From Arthrobacter_N sp051262515 (GTDB lineage Bacteria; Actinomycetota; Actinomycetes; Actinomycetales; Micrococcaceae): a stretch of 64,000 nt of DNA. The translations under genes were made by a program, and so were the position numbers. The notes under the pieces are model-generated. The model did not search any database. It was not told where the DNA came from and was given only the letters and a program-made list of their open reading frames with translations. Shown one piece after another: positions 49,901-57,096 of this stretch. Within the stretch, counting starts at the first letter, position 1; every line of letters begins with the position of its first letter. The stretch covers positions 62,001-126,000 of the forward strand of contig NZ_JBIMER010000002.1 of NCBI RefSeq assembly GCF_051262515.1, given 5' to 3'.

Positions 49901-50841
49901 CGATCGCGCTGCAGCTGCCCAACTACCCTTGGGCGGCCGACTTCTTCAAGCGGTCCACCGAGCGCTTCCAGGTCTCGTCCGTGGAGCGCGCACACGGACT
50001 GGTCCGCGATGCGGTCATCTTCGCCCTCGGGTTCGGACGCACCCCGCACGGCAAGGCGGTACACGACTTCGGCGCGCTGTCCGGGGAGCGGGGAGACGAG
50101 TTCTTCGTCACCGGCGTCACCCGGTCCCGCGACCTGCTCCACCTGGTCACTTCCGTGCGGCCGGAGGACCTGGACGAAACCCGCCTCAACGGCGGCGCGA
50201 AGCGCTTCGTGGAACTCGTGGGCAGGGTCCTGTCCGGGCATTCCGGCGTTCGGAACGAGGGGGGAGAGCTCGAGGATCCGCTGGTGGCGGACCTCATGTC
50301 CCGCCTGGCCGAGCGCGGGGGCATCGTCAAGCCGCGCTACCGGGGCGTGCTGGACCTCGCCGTTCAGTCGCCGGATGCCGACGGCAAGGGGGAGCCGCCG
50401 CTCGCGGTGATTTCCGACGGAACCGAGGACTACCGCCGGATGACGGTGCGGGCCCGCAGCCGTTTGCGGCCGCAGCTGCTCGAATCCATGGGATGGCGTT
50501 ACGTGCCGTTGTGGACGATAGACGTCTTCAGCGACCCGGCGTCGATCGCCGACACGCTGGCGGATCACGTCGGTTTGGGGCAGGCGGACCACCACACCGA
50601 GGCGGGGGAGAACCACGTGTCCGACGACGAAAGCCGGCCTTCCCAGGCGGCCGACCAGGATCCGACCGACGACGCCCCGACCGAGGACGCCCCGACCGAG
50701 GACGCCCCGACGAGGGGACGCCGTTCCGGCGACAGCGTGATACCGCGGTTGGCAGCTGAGGACGACCCCCGTTCCTGGGGCGACAGCGTGGAGGACCGGG
50801 ACAGCTGGCTGCGCGAACAGCGGCCGCCGCACTGGAACTAG
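46939..50841 (+). CDS. Large SF1 helicase-like protein with altered Walker motifs and C-terminal nuclease-like domain
   Basis: A 1300-residue protein. Residues about 275-460 hold an SF1-type ATPase start, but Walker A reads SPPGTGQTQTA: the essential lysine is glutamine (Q290). The Walker B region reads VILLDSDSL (D822, S823) instead of DEAS. Later motifs are better kept: VERAHGLVRDAVIFALGFG and GVTRSRDLLHLVTS (motif VI). Residues about 1115-1210 resemble the Vsr-like domain that follows such helicases, with LAVISDGTEDY in place of the usual EIDG-type site. The tail is acidic with TEDAPTEDAP repeats. GTG 46939 has AAGGAAGG upstream. Its ATPase activity is doubtful; it may act as a DNA-binding scaffold in repair or defence. 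Confidence 0.75.
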   Translation: MVGTQESGAALAGWLEKLGPGAGTDTLLRFAGSGSNSIDLTHAHPSGLAQFLAGRRTRLSMLLRDADTYTSGRRTARALRAKIQELSEDRGIDVGYLASGIATWRATQDGRSEQFSAPIMLGRVALTLREGQDDHEVQLLGRAQVNPALVRYFSETHGLEIDAAALSGAAYMTARFDPRQAMDTLREQVADIPGAVIEHRLLVSTFADLADPADPARLDPEHPVIARLLAADAGEDVVVPEPQVTVLSSDERDPADEILVLDADASQQEALDLVEAGESVVVSSPPGTGQTQTAINAAAILAGQGKRILVVAERQATALGFAERLEELELGSLALRMSPETGPEELRVQITRAILRNERATQPQLEKLHKTLTSHRHALLDHVRSLHNVRSRWGCSPYQAMQELARLTSLEPAPATTVRLKRSVLDSITSRHETAAKLRRAAEVGSFSRAVTDSPWYGARLRNRKETAQALELATSLASDLPRLRENMLKVAAHSEIKLGTTFVEWGEQLELLVAVRGSLDKFEADIFDRSVEDLISATAPSSWRRERGIEMSSMTRSRLRRVAKEYVRPGVHIADLHESLVDVQRQRGMWTRYATSQRHPLVPTGLLELNAAYRDADARLGKLVDALARTDHKDALQRLPVDTLVGRLARLVEDRGALEVLPERTLLQEQLREQGLADLLADLAEREVAAEDVAAELDLAWWQSALEAMISGDEYLAMADGAKLRRLEAEYRLADNTHIGSGAGRLRWLMTQRWKAALADHRAASRELRAILKDGEPTMEALSRLGVPLVNSLVPIWIGSPLLIPAAVPSDVEFDAVILLDSDSLSLRGAIGSISRSRQVVAFGDAMLGSPRSFHVSVDPTASNREPAEPVSTFGALSTVLPVRRLDTVYRGVDEGLTEALGQAYYDGNLRRLPAARAMAGGTPSLSVDYVEDGMGMPGPSGEAVETTVAEVNRVVDLVFGHIRRRPNRSLAVIAANQRHAARIAEAIALQLPNYPWAADFFKRSTERFQVSSVERAHGLVRDAVIFALGFGRTPHGKAVHDFGALSGERGDEFFVTGVTRSRDLLHLVTSVRPEDLDETRLNGGAKRFVELVGRVLSGHSGVRNEGGELEDPLVADLMSRLAERGGIVKPRYRGVLDLAVQSPDADGKGEPPLAVISDGTEDYRRMTVRARSRLRPQLLESMGWRYVPLWTIDVFSDPASIADTLADHVGLGQADHHTEAGENHVSDDESRPSQAADQDPTDDAPTEDAPTEDAPTRGRRSGDSVIPRLAAEDDPRSWGDSVEDRDSWLREQRPPHWN

Positions 50842-50855
50842 CTCCCGGCACCGGT

Positions 50856-51560
50856 TCACGGCGACCCCACCATCAGGAGGAAGATCCGGCCGCGGCTGGC
50901 CGCGCCGGCGAGCTCGGCGGAGTCCTCCTGGGGTGCGGCGACGACGACCATGCCCCGCGACGCGCCGGATCCGGGCCAGGCTCCGGAGTCGTCCCCGGTG
51001 GGGACCCACAGCACGGGGACGGAGCGGGCGATCACCCGCGACTCGACGGGTTGTTCGTACCCGTTTCCCTCACTGAGGACCACGTCGACGAGCTGGCCCG
51101 GACGCAGTAGCCCCACGGTGTCCGGATCCGCCGGGCGGATCGGGACCGCCACGGTCCCTGGCGCGGTCCCCGTCAGCAGCCCCGGCCCCACCAGCGACGC
51201 CGCCGGGACCGGCGATCCGGCGGCCAGCGGCACGGCCAATTGGCTCCCGGACACCTCCGCGATGCTGGTGCCGGCGTCCGGCGGCACGGCTCCGGACGCC
51301 AGCTCACGCAGCTCCAGGGCGTCCGATCCCAGCACGGAACCGGCGGGCAGGTCGCGGCGCGCGACCACCACGTCGACGACGGGCGAATGCGCGGGAGCCA
51401 GCGCGGAAAGCGCCGCCGCGACCGACAGCGCGGCGAGGCAGGCAGCCATCGGACGCCGGTAAAGGGCCAGCAGTTCGCGCCAGGAGCGACGGTAGCCGGT
51501 TCCGTTCCGGCCCGGGGCGGAACGTGCTGCCGGGCTTTGTAACGCAAAGGGGATCCTCAT
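50856..51560 (-). CDS. SAF-domain protein (CpaB/RcpC-like)
   Basis: A 234-residue protein with a membrane anchor near residues 38-58 (MAACLAALSVAAALSAL) and a SAF domain (about 63-130: VVVARRDLPAGSVLGSDALEL), the module of Flp-pilus assembly protein CpaB and of antifreeze-like proteins. No pilus genes are nearby, so it is a solitary CpaB-like protein of unknown role. I chose ATG 51560 (MRIPFALQS); a longer in-frame start at 51632 is possible. Convergent with the helicase-like gene. Confidence 0.82.
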   Translation of the reverse strand: MRIPFALQSPAARSAPGRNGTGYRRSWRELLALYRRPMAACLAALSVAAALSALAPAHSPVVDVVVARRDLPAGSVLGSDALELRELASGAVPPDAGTSIAEVSGSQLAVPLAAGSPVPAASLVGPGLLTGTAPGTVAVPIRPADPDTVGLLRPGQLVDVVLSEGNGYEQPVESRVIARSVPVLWVPTGDDSGAWPGSGASRGMVVVAAPQEDSAELAGAASRGRIFLLMVGSP

Positions 51561-51681
51561 GCGTCCAGTAGGCCACGGACCAACGCAAAGGGCCGCCCGC
51601 AATCCGAAGACTGTGGACGGCCCGGCCCCCACGGGGCGAAGACAGGTGCTGTGCGGGGCGGGTGCCCGCGCGGGGGAAGTG

Positions 51682-51978
51682 CTAGACCGAGGCGCCGGAA
51701 GTGGCGGCGGCGGCGGGCACGGCGGGTGCCGGCTTGGAGGCCTCGGACGCGCCCTTGGTGTCGCCGGTTCCGGATGCCGCGGGTGCCGTCGCGGTGGATC
51801 CGCTGCGCGAATCCGTGCGGTAGAAACCCGATCCCTTGAACACGACGCCCACGCTGTTGAACTTCTTGCGCAGGGTCCCGGCGCACTCGGGGCAGGACGA
51901 GAGGGAATCGTCGGTGAAGGACTGGACGATCTCGAACGCGTGGGTGCAGTCCTTGCAGGCGTAGGCGTAGGTCGGCAT
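51682..51978 (-). CDS. FmdB-family zinc-ribbon protein
   Basis: A 98-residue protein. The N-terminal 60 residues are a typical FmdB zinc ribbon: MPTYAYACKDCTHAFEIVQS and CPECAGTLRKKFNSVGVVFK supply two CxxC pairs. The C-terminal 40 residues are an Ala/Ser/Pro tail. FmdB proteins are putative regulators. It lies 99 bases downstream of the folate enzyme gene on the same strand. Confidence 0.92.
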   Translation of the reverse strand: MPTYAYACKDCTHAFEIVQSFTDDSLSSCPECAGTLRKKFNSVGVVFKGSGFYRTDSRSGSTATAPAASGTGDTKGASEASKPAPAVPAAAATSGASV

Positions 51979-52076
51979 GGGTTTCCTTCCGGTGTGGCGG
52001 GGTCGGGGATGGTCCGTGGCCGGAACCGCCGCCGCCCGCGGGCTGGCAGTCGAATCCCCAGACTGCCAATTCTACA

Positions 52077-52688
52077 TCACCGAGCGGCGTCGTCCCCGAA
52101 CCACGTGATGCCGGAGGGGGTCAGCACGGCGTCCACCCTGCGGTCCAGGGCGTTGTAGACGAAGGAGTCCGCGGGCAGGAACTCGTGTTCGTAGACCATC
52201 GAGAGCAGCAGCGGACGCGGGGTGAATTCGTCCAATGACGCAATGAAACGGTCGTAGTAGCCGCCGCCCTGGCCGAGCCGCGCGCCCGTGGTGTCGATTG
52301 CCTGGGCGGGCACCAGCACGACGTCGACGCCGGCCATCACGTCGCTGCCGTGCCGGTCCCCCATGGGTTCGGCGATAGGCGCCACGGCGCTGCGGCTGGT
52401 GGCTATGCCCGGGTGCCAGTCGGTCCAGCTCAGCCGCCTGCCGGGTTCGCAGATGGGCACGAGGATGCGGTATCCCTGAGCGTGGAGGGCGTCCATGAGC
52501 CTTCCCGTGGGTGGCTCCGCCCCGTAGGACAGCACGCACGTGAGCGTGCGGCGGGGCGCCTTGGCATCCAGCCACGGGAGCAGGTGTGCCTGCATCGCGT
52601 CCACTTGGGCCTGGCGCGCCTCGGGCGTCAACGCGCGGCGAAGTGCCCGGTACCGTTCGCGGGCCGTCTCCTTGTTCAGTGTGTCCAC
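52077..52688 (-). CDS. 5-formyltetrahydrofolate cyclo-ligase
   Basis: Converts 5-formyl-THF to 5,10-methenyl-THF with ATP. A 203-residue protein with ERYRALRRALTPEARQ near the start, LSYGAEPPTGRLMDAL, and the signature GARLGQGGGYYDRFIASL. GTG 52688 lies six bases after a TAGGAT hexamer on the minus strand (ATCCTA at 52695-52700), so I prefer it over TTG 52691; the mRNA is probably leaderless. Divergent from a GNAT gene across 40 bases. Confidence 0.95.
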   Translation of the reverse strand: MDTLNKETARERYRALRRALTPEARQAQVDAMQAHLLPWLDAKAPRRTLTCVLSYGAEPPTGRLMDALHAQGYRILVPICEPGRRLSWTDWHPGIATSRSAVAPIAEPMGDRHGSDVMAGVDVVLVPAQAIDTTGARLGQGGGYYDRFIASLDEFTPRPLLLSMVYEHEFLPADSFVYNALDRRVDAVLTPSGITWFGDDAAR

Positions 52689-52728
52689 CAAGCCATCCTA
52701 GGGAGATGGACACGGATAAGCTTCCCCC

Positions 52729-53346
52729 ATGGACTACGGCGCGCGGTTTTGGCCGGTCACCCTGCAAAGCGGTGACCTGTTGTTGCGTCCGCTGCGCCAC
52801 CGCGACCGACGCGCATGGACCGATCTGCGCCGGGACAACGCCGAGTGGCTCCGGGCGTGGGAAGCGACCCAGCCCAACCCCGGCGGCCGGATGCCGACGT
52901 TCCGCGAGATGGTCTCCTCGCTGAACCGCCAGGCGCGCTCGGCGCAGTCGTTGCCCTGGGCGATCGCCGTCAGGGAACCGCTCGTCCGCGAACCTGTCAT
53001 GGCCGGGCAGTTGACGGTTGCCGGCATCATGTGGGGCTCGGCCATGACGGCGTCGCTGGGATACTGGGTGGACCAGGCCCGCGCTGGACAGGGGCTCGCT
53101 CCCACGGCCGTGGCCCTCGCCGGCGACCACTGCTTCGGCACCCTCGGATTGCACCGCCTGGAGATCAACATCCGGCCGGAGAACTCCGCCAGCCTTCGGG
53201 TGGTGGAGAAGCTCGGGTTCCGCGACGAGGGCATCCGGCGGAACTACCTGCATATTGACGGCCGCTGGGCCGACCACAGGACGTTCGCGCTCACGTCCGA
53301 GGAGGTCCCCGGGGGACTGATGAAGCGCTGGCTCGAGACGCGCTGA
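52729..53346 (+). CDS. GNAT acetyltransferase, RimJ/RimL type
   Basis: A 205-residue GNAT protein: LLLRPLRHRDRRAWTDLR at the start, QGLAPTAVALAGDHCFGTLG for acetyl-CoA binding, and LEINIRPENSASLRVVEKLG, the RimJ-type end. It probably acetylates an N-terminal amine of a ribosomal or other protein. ATG 52729 follows TAAGCT by six bases, a leaderless layout. Confidence 0.92.
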   Translation: MDYGARFWPVTLQSGDLLLRPLRHRDRRAWTDLRRDNAEWLRAWEATQPNPGGRMPTFREMVSSLNRQARSAQSLPWAIAVREPLVREPVMAGQLTVAGIMWGSAMTASLGYWVDQARAGQGLAPTAVALAGDHCFGTLGLHRLEINIRPENSASLRVVEKLGFRDEGIRRNYLHIDGRWADHRTFALTSEEVPGGLMKRWLETR

Positions 53347-53448
53347 AACGATCCGCCGCGGCGCGCCGGGGAACGAATCGCCGCAGATCAGCGGACACAC
53401 CGCGCCCAATGCCGGTCCTGCGTGTCGCGTGCCAGTAGCGTCGAACCT

Positions 53449-54321
53449 GTGGACGTCCAAGTCGAGAGCTCTGCGGTCCTGGTGGCCATGGTTGGAGTGA
53501 TGCTCGCGTTCGTCGTCCCGGGTCTTTTGCGTCGGGGCAAGGACGCGCCCCACAGTGCCCGCCCAGTCCGCAACGACAGTCCACGGAGGAAAACGATGGC
53601 AACACGAGCACCCCAGGCCGCCGCGCCGCGCACTCGGCTGCGGATCCGCACTGGCCCCGCCGCCGTCGCCGCCGCGGGTGCGCTTGCCGCCGTCGTACTG
53701 GTCGTCGGGGGAGCGCTGGCGCCCTTCGGCGTCGTCTCCGGGATGGTGCCCCTCCTTGCTGCCTTGGTGCTCGTCGCGAGTTTCGCGGGCCTGCGCATGC
53801 TCGCGGTGGCCGGCCGTCGTCGCCGGGCCCTGGCCCGCATGGAGGCCGCCTTCGCGGAAGCCATGCAGGCCCCACGCACCGAATCCAACGCGCCCCGCCG
53901 CGAAACGAAGCTCTTCGACGCGCAGCCCGCGCAGCAGGTCGAGCCCGCTTCGCTGACGGTCCACGAACTGCGGGCGGCGGCGCGCCGCGTGGCGGCGGAC
54001 GCAGGCCCCCGGTCCGTGAAACCGCCGACCTGGGATCCCGTGGAGGTCCCGAAGCCCACCTACGTCGACGCGGCCAAGGCCGAGCGCCCGGCGCCGGCCG
54101 CGTTGCCGCAGCCCGAGGAGAAGAAGGCCACGGGCGTCACGAGCATCCTTCAGGACACGCGGGTGCTCGCCGCCGCGGAGGCCCGGGACGCCGCGCCGGA
54201 CGGCGTCGTCGCCGGACCGGGGGAGCGCACCGGCGCGGCCCGCGGAAGCGTCGCGGAAAGCGTCCCGTTGGACACTGGCCGCATCAACCTCGACGCCGTC
54301 CTGCAGCGCCGCCGCGCCTAG
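53449..54321 (+). CDS. Membrane protein with three segments, function unknown
   Basis: A 290-residue protein. Membrane segments lie at about residues 6-22, 65-85 and 88-108; the remaining 180 residues are cytosolic, charged and Ala/Pro-rich. The sequence ends GRINLDAVLQRRRA, a compact motif that may be conserved. GTG 53449 lies seven bases after TAGCGT, matching the leaderless pattern seen elsewhere; an upstream in-frame start at 53422 is less likely. No family recognised. Confidence 0.72.
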   Translation: MDVQVESSAVLVAMVGVMLAFVVPGLLRRGKDAPHSARPVRNDSPRRKTMATRAPQAAAPRTRLRIRTGPAAVAAAGALAAVVLVVGGALAPFGVVSGMVPLLAALVLVASFAGLRMLAVAGRRRRALARMEAAFAEAMQAPRTESNAPRRETKLFDAQPAQQVEPASLTVHELRAAARRVAADAGPRSVKPPTWDPVEVPKPTYVDAAKAERPAPAALPQPEEKKATGVTSILQDTRVLAAAEARDAAPDGVVAGPGERTGAARGSVAESVPLDTGRINLDAVLQRRRA

Positions 54322-54330
54322 TTCCGCGAC

Positions 54331-55563
54331 GTGTCCACGACGTCCGGATGGCCCGAGGAGCTCCACGTGGGCTTTCTCGAAGCCCACGCCGCCGAACTGA
54401 TCGAGGCGGCCACCGGCACCGAAGTGGCCCGGCCGCCCCGGCAACTCCAGCTCCAGCACCGTCCGGGCGCCGGGGTCAGCGCCCTCTACGAACTACCCGC
54501 CGCCGCGGGCTTCATCGGCATGACCACCGAAACCATGCCCGCGACGGAGGGCACGGTCCGCGTCGAGATCCCGGCGGACGCCGCGCCCAGTTCGAGCGGC
54601 AAGCCGGTGACCGGACCCTTGGTGGTCTCCATGTGGCGGCATCCCCACGACCCGAAACTGCCCGGACTGAGGTCCGCCACCGTGGAGCAGGAGGTGTGGC
54701 GGATCTGGGGCCGGGACGATACGCTGCGCCGGCTCGAGACCGTCACCTACCGCCCGCTGCGCCGGGCGGTGGTCCGCGCCGAATTCGCCACGGCCGCACC
54801 CGTCGTCCACACCCGCCGCCTGTACCTGAAGGTCATGCGCGCCGGGCTGGCCGAGGGCCTGCACCGGCGCCACCGCGTGCTGCACGACGCCGGACTGCCG
54901 GTGCCGCGCCCCGTTGGCGAGCCAGTGGACGACGTCGTTGCCCTCGCCGAGGTGACGGGGGACCCAATGTCGAAACTGATTCTGCAGGACGGCGCCACCT
55001 CCCTGGCCCCGGGCGACCTGTTGGAGCTCCTGGACCGGCTCCCGGAAGAGGCCTTGGGCTTCCCCCGCAGACCCGCGTGGTCGGACCGGCTGGGTCGCTA
55101 CGCATCGGCGGCGGCCGTGGCGCTACCCGAGCACGGGGAGCGCATCGGACGTCTGGAACGGCACCTCGCTCGGTTGCTGGGCTCAACGGACCGCGGGCCC
55201 GTTGTGCCCACGCACGGCGATTTCTACGAGGCCAACCTCCTCATGGAAGGCAACCGGATTTCGGCGCTCCTGGATGTGGACGGGGTGGGCCCCGGACACC
55301 GCGTCGACGACCTGGCATGTCTGCTGGGACACCTCGGTGTCCTGCCTGCGGTGGACATCCGCTACACGCGGATAACGGAGGCCCTCGACCACTTTGGTGG
55401 GGCGTTCGCCGCCCACGTGGACCCGGGGGCCCTCTGGGCCCGGTCCGCCGCCGTGGCGGTGTCGCTGGTCGCCGGGGCACGGACTGCCGGCGCCTCCGGC
55501 TGGAACCGCCAGGCGCTGGCGCGGCTGGTCGCGGCCGAGGAGCTCGCAGACCGGGCAAACTGA
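54331..55563 (+). CDS. Aminoglycoside phosphotransferase/maltokinase-fold protein
   Basis: A 410-residue protein with a kinase fold in its C-terminal half: VVPTHGDFYEANLLMEGNR is the catalytic loop (HGDxxxxN) and ALLDVDGVGPGHRVDDLA the metal-binding DxD region. The N-terminal 150 residues (LQLQHRPGAGVSALYELPAA) are typical of this actinobacterial subgroup. The substrate is unknown; aminoglycoside resistance should not be assumed. GTG 54331 starts nine bases after the previous gene. Confidence 0.85.
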   Translation: MSTTSGWPEELHVGFLEAHAAELIEAATGTEVARPPRQLQLQHRPGAGVSALYELPAAAGFIGMTTETMPATEGTVRVEIPADAAPSSSGKPVTGPLVVSMWRHPHDPKLPGLRSATVEQEVWRIWGRDDTLRRLETVTYRPLRRAVVRAEFATAAPVVHTRRLYLKVMRAGLAEGLHRRHRVLHDAGLPVPRPVGEPVDDVVALAEVTGDPMSKLILQDGATSLAPGDLLELLDRLPEEALGFPRRPAWSDRLGRYASAAAVALPEHGERIGRLERHLARLLGSTDRGPVVPTHGDFYEANLLMEGNRISALLDVDGVGPGHRVDDLACLLGHLGVLPAVDIRYTRITEALDHFGGAFAAHVDPGALWARSAAVAVSLVAGARTAGASGWNRQALARLVAAEELADRAN

Positions 55564-55688
55564 GTCGAACCCGTAGATGAGGGTTTTCTCATGCGTTTCT
55601 CCTTTGCCTCTCATCAGGCGTGCGCACACTGGGGTGGAAGGCAAACACCGGACCCGGTCACACGGTCCCCGCATGAGGAGCAACGACA

Positions 55689-56264
55689 ATGATGAACCAC
55701 AGATTCTGGACCATCACCGGGTCCCTCGGCGTCGTTGCCGTCGGCGCCGGAGCGGCCGTCGCAGACAACCACGTCTTCGACGACTCGTCCGATCTCGGAA
55801 CCGGCATCCACTCGACGGCGGCAACCCAGGGCGCCCGCACGGCCGTAGCGCCGGAGCCGGCCGCTGCCAGCGTCAGCCCATCCGCCATCAACGACGACAA
55901 CTTCACGCAGCGCGGCCTCTCCGCCGCTTCCACGGACACCTCGGGTTCGGCCAACACCTCCGGTTCGGCGAACACGTCGGGCTCTGCGAATACCTCGGGT
56001 TCGGCCGATACGTCGGGCTCTGCGAATACCTCGGGTTCGGCCGATACGTCGGGTTCCCCCAACACGGCGGCCACGCCGCCGACGCCCCCCACCCCGCCGA
56101 CACCCGCTTCCGCCCCGTCGCCCGTGTCGGCGGCAACCCCCGCCACGCCGCCGACCCCGATGTCGCCGGCGTCTCCCGCCAGCCCGATGTCGCCGGCGTC
56201 ACCCACCTCGCCGGTTTCGCCGGCGTCCCCCGTCAGCCCGGTGAGTGCGGCATCTGCCGGCTAG
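55689..56264 (+). CDS. Secreted low-complexity protein with TSGSAN tandem repeats
   Basis: A 191-residue exported protein. Residues 1-25 form a signal peptide (MMNHRFWTITGSLGVVAVGA...). Residues about 81-125 are seven six-residue repeats of TSGSAN or TSGSAD, encoded by nearly identical 18/36-base units. Residues about 126-190 are Pro-rich (PPTPPTPPTP, then SPASPMSPASP). It has no recognised domain and resembles wall or mucin-like spacers. ATG 55689 (or 55692, the next codon) has AGGAGCAACG upstream. It faces the two-component system genes. Confidence 0.8.
   Translation: MMNHRFWTITGSLGVVAVGAGAAVADNHVFDDSSDLGTGIHSTAATQGARTAVAPEPAAASVSPSAINDDNFTQRGLSAASTDTSGSANTSGSANTSGSANTSGSADTSGSANTSGSADTSGSPNTAATPPTPPTPPTPASAPSPVSAATPATPPTPMSPASPASPMSPASPTSPVSPASPVSPVSAASAG
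55935..56061 (+). repeat. In-frame 18-base tandem repeats
   Basis: About seven 18-base units encode TSGSA(N/D); neighbouring pairs match as 36-base units (for example AATACCTCGGGTTCGGCCGA recurs). Such repeats can change copy number by slippage, altering protein length. Confidence 0.85.
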
Positions 56265-56427
56265 CCTCCTGACGGTACCCCCAAGCGATGGCGTTGCCGG
56301 CCCCCCACGGCAACGCCATCGTTCTGCGTTTTGATGCCTTGCCAGTCTCTGTCGGCATAGTCGCCGTCGTCGTGCGCGGTGCGCTTGCGGAGGCCAGCGC
56401 ATGCGAACAGCCCAGCGTTCCGGCCGT

Positions 56428-57096
56428 CTACCCGTCGCGCGACAGCCTGTAGCCCATGCCGCGGACGGTCTCGAAGCGGTGGGCACCCAGCTTGTTGCGC
56501 AGGTAGCGCACGTAGACGTCCACGACATTCGATGACGGATCGAAGTCGTAGCCCCAGACGCGCGAGAGCAATTGCTCGCGGCTGAGCACCTGGCCGGGGT
56601 TGCGCAGGAACGCCTCGGCCAGCGCGAATTCGCGGGCGGAGAGGTCGATTCCGTGTCCACCCACGGTGGCCCGGCGTGAGCGGAGGTCCAGGGAGAGGCC
56701 GTTGTGTTCGATGACCTCCTGGTGCGCGCCGTTCGCCTCCGGGTGCAGCCGCAGCCGGACACGCGCCAGCAGTTCCTCGAAGCGGAAAGGCTTGGCCATG
56801 TAGTCGTCCGCCCCGTTTTCCAGGCCCTCGACGGTGTGCTCGATTCCGGACCGCGCGGTGAGGATGATGACCGGCACGTCGTTCTTTCCTTGGCGCAGCG
56901 ACCGCAGGACCTCGAATCCGTCCATGTCCGGCAGGCCGAGGTCGAGGACGACCAGTTCGAAGTCGCCGGTTTGGGCCAGATGGAGGCCGGCGGTTCCGCT
57001 GGCCGTCACCGTTGGCAGGAAGCCCGCGGAGCGCAGCCCCTTGGAGACGAACGCGCTGATGCGTTCTTCGTCCTCAATAATCAGGATCTGGCTCAT
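56428..57096 (-). CDS. OmpR-family response regulator
   Basis: A 222-residue two-component regulator: receiver domain with IEDEER, phosphoacceptor D52 (LDLGLPD) and K102-type AKPF, and C-terminal winged helix with LSAREFALAEAFLRNPGQVL and NVVDVYVRYLRNKLG. It overlaps the kinase gene by 23 bases and should act with it. ATG 57096. The neighbouring surface protein genes are candidate targets. Confidence 0.94.
   Translation of the reverse strand: MSQILIIEDEERISAFVSKGLRSAGFLPTVTASGTAGLHLAQTGDFELVVLDLGLPDMDGFEVLRSLRQGKNDVPVIILTARSGIEHTVEGLENGADDYMAKPFRFEELLARVRLRLHPEANGAHQEVIEHNGLSLDLRSRRATVGGHGIDLSAREFALAEAFLRNPGQVLSREQLLSRVWGYDFDPSSNVVDVYVRYLRNKLGAHRFETVRGMGYRLSRDG

Noticed and set aside
46846..51009. 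A 1387-codon open frame on the minus strand
   Set aside because: It lies opposite the helicase-like gene and has the Gly/Arg/Asp/His-biased composition typical of antisense frames in high-GC DNA, with no domain. The plus strand shows clear helicase motifs.
54331..55563. Aminoglycoside resistance kinase
   Set aside because: The kinase fold is present, but the N-terminal domain and length fit a broad actinobacterial family of unknown substrate. Resistance should not be inferred.
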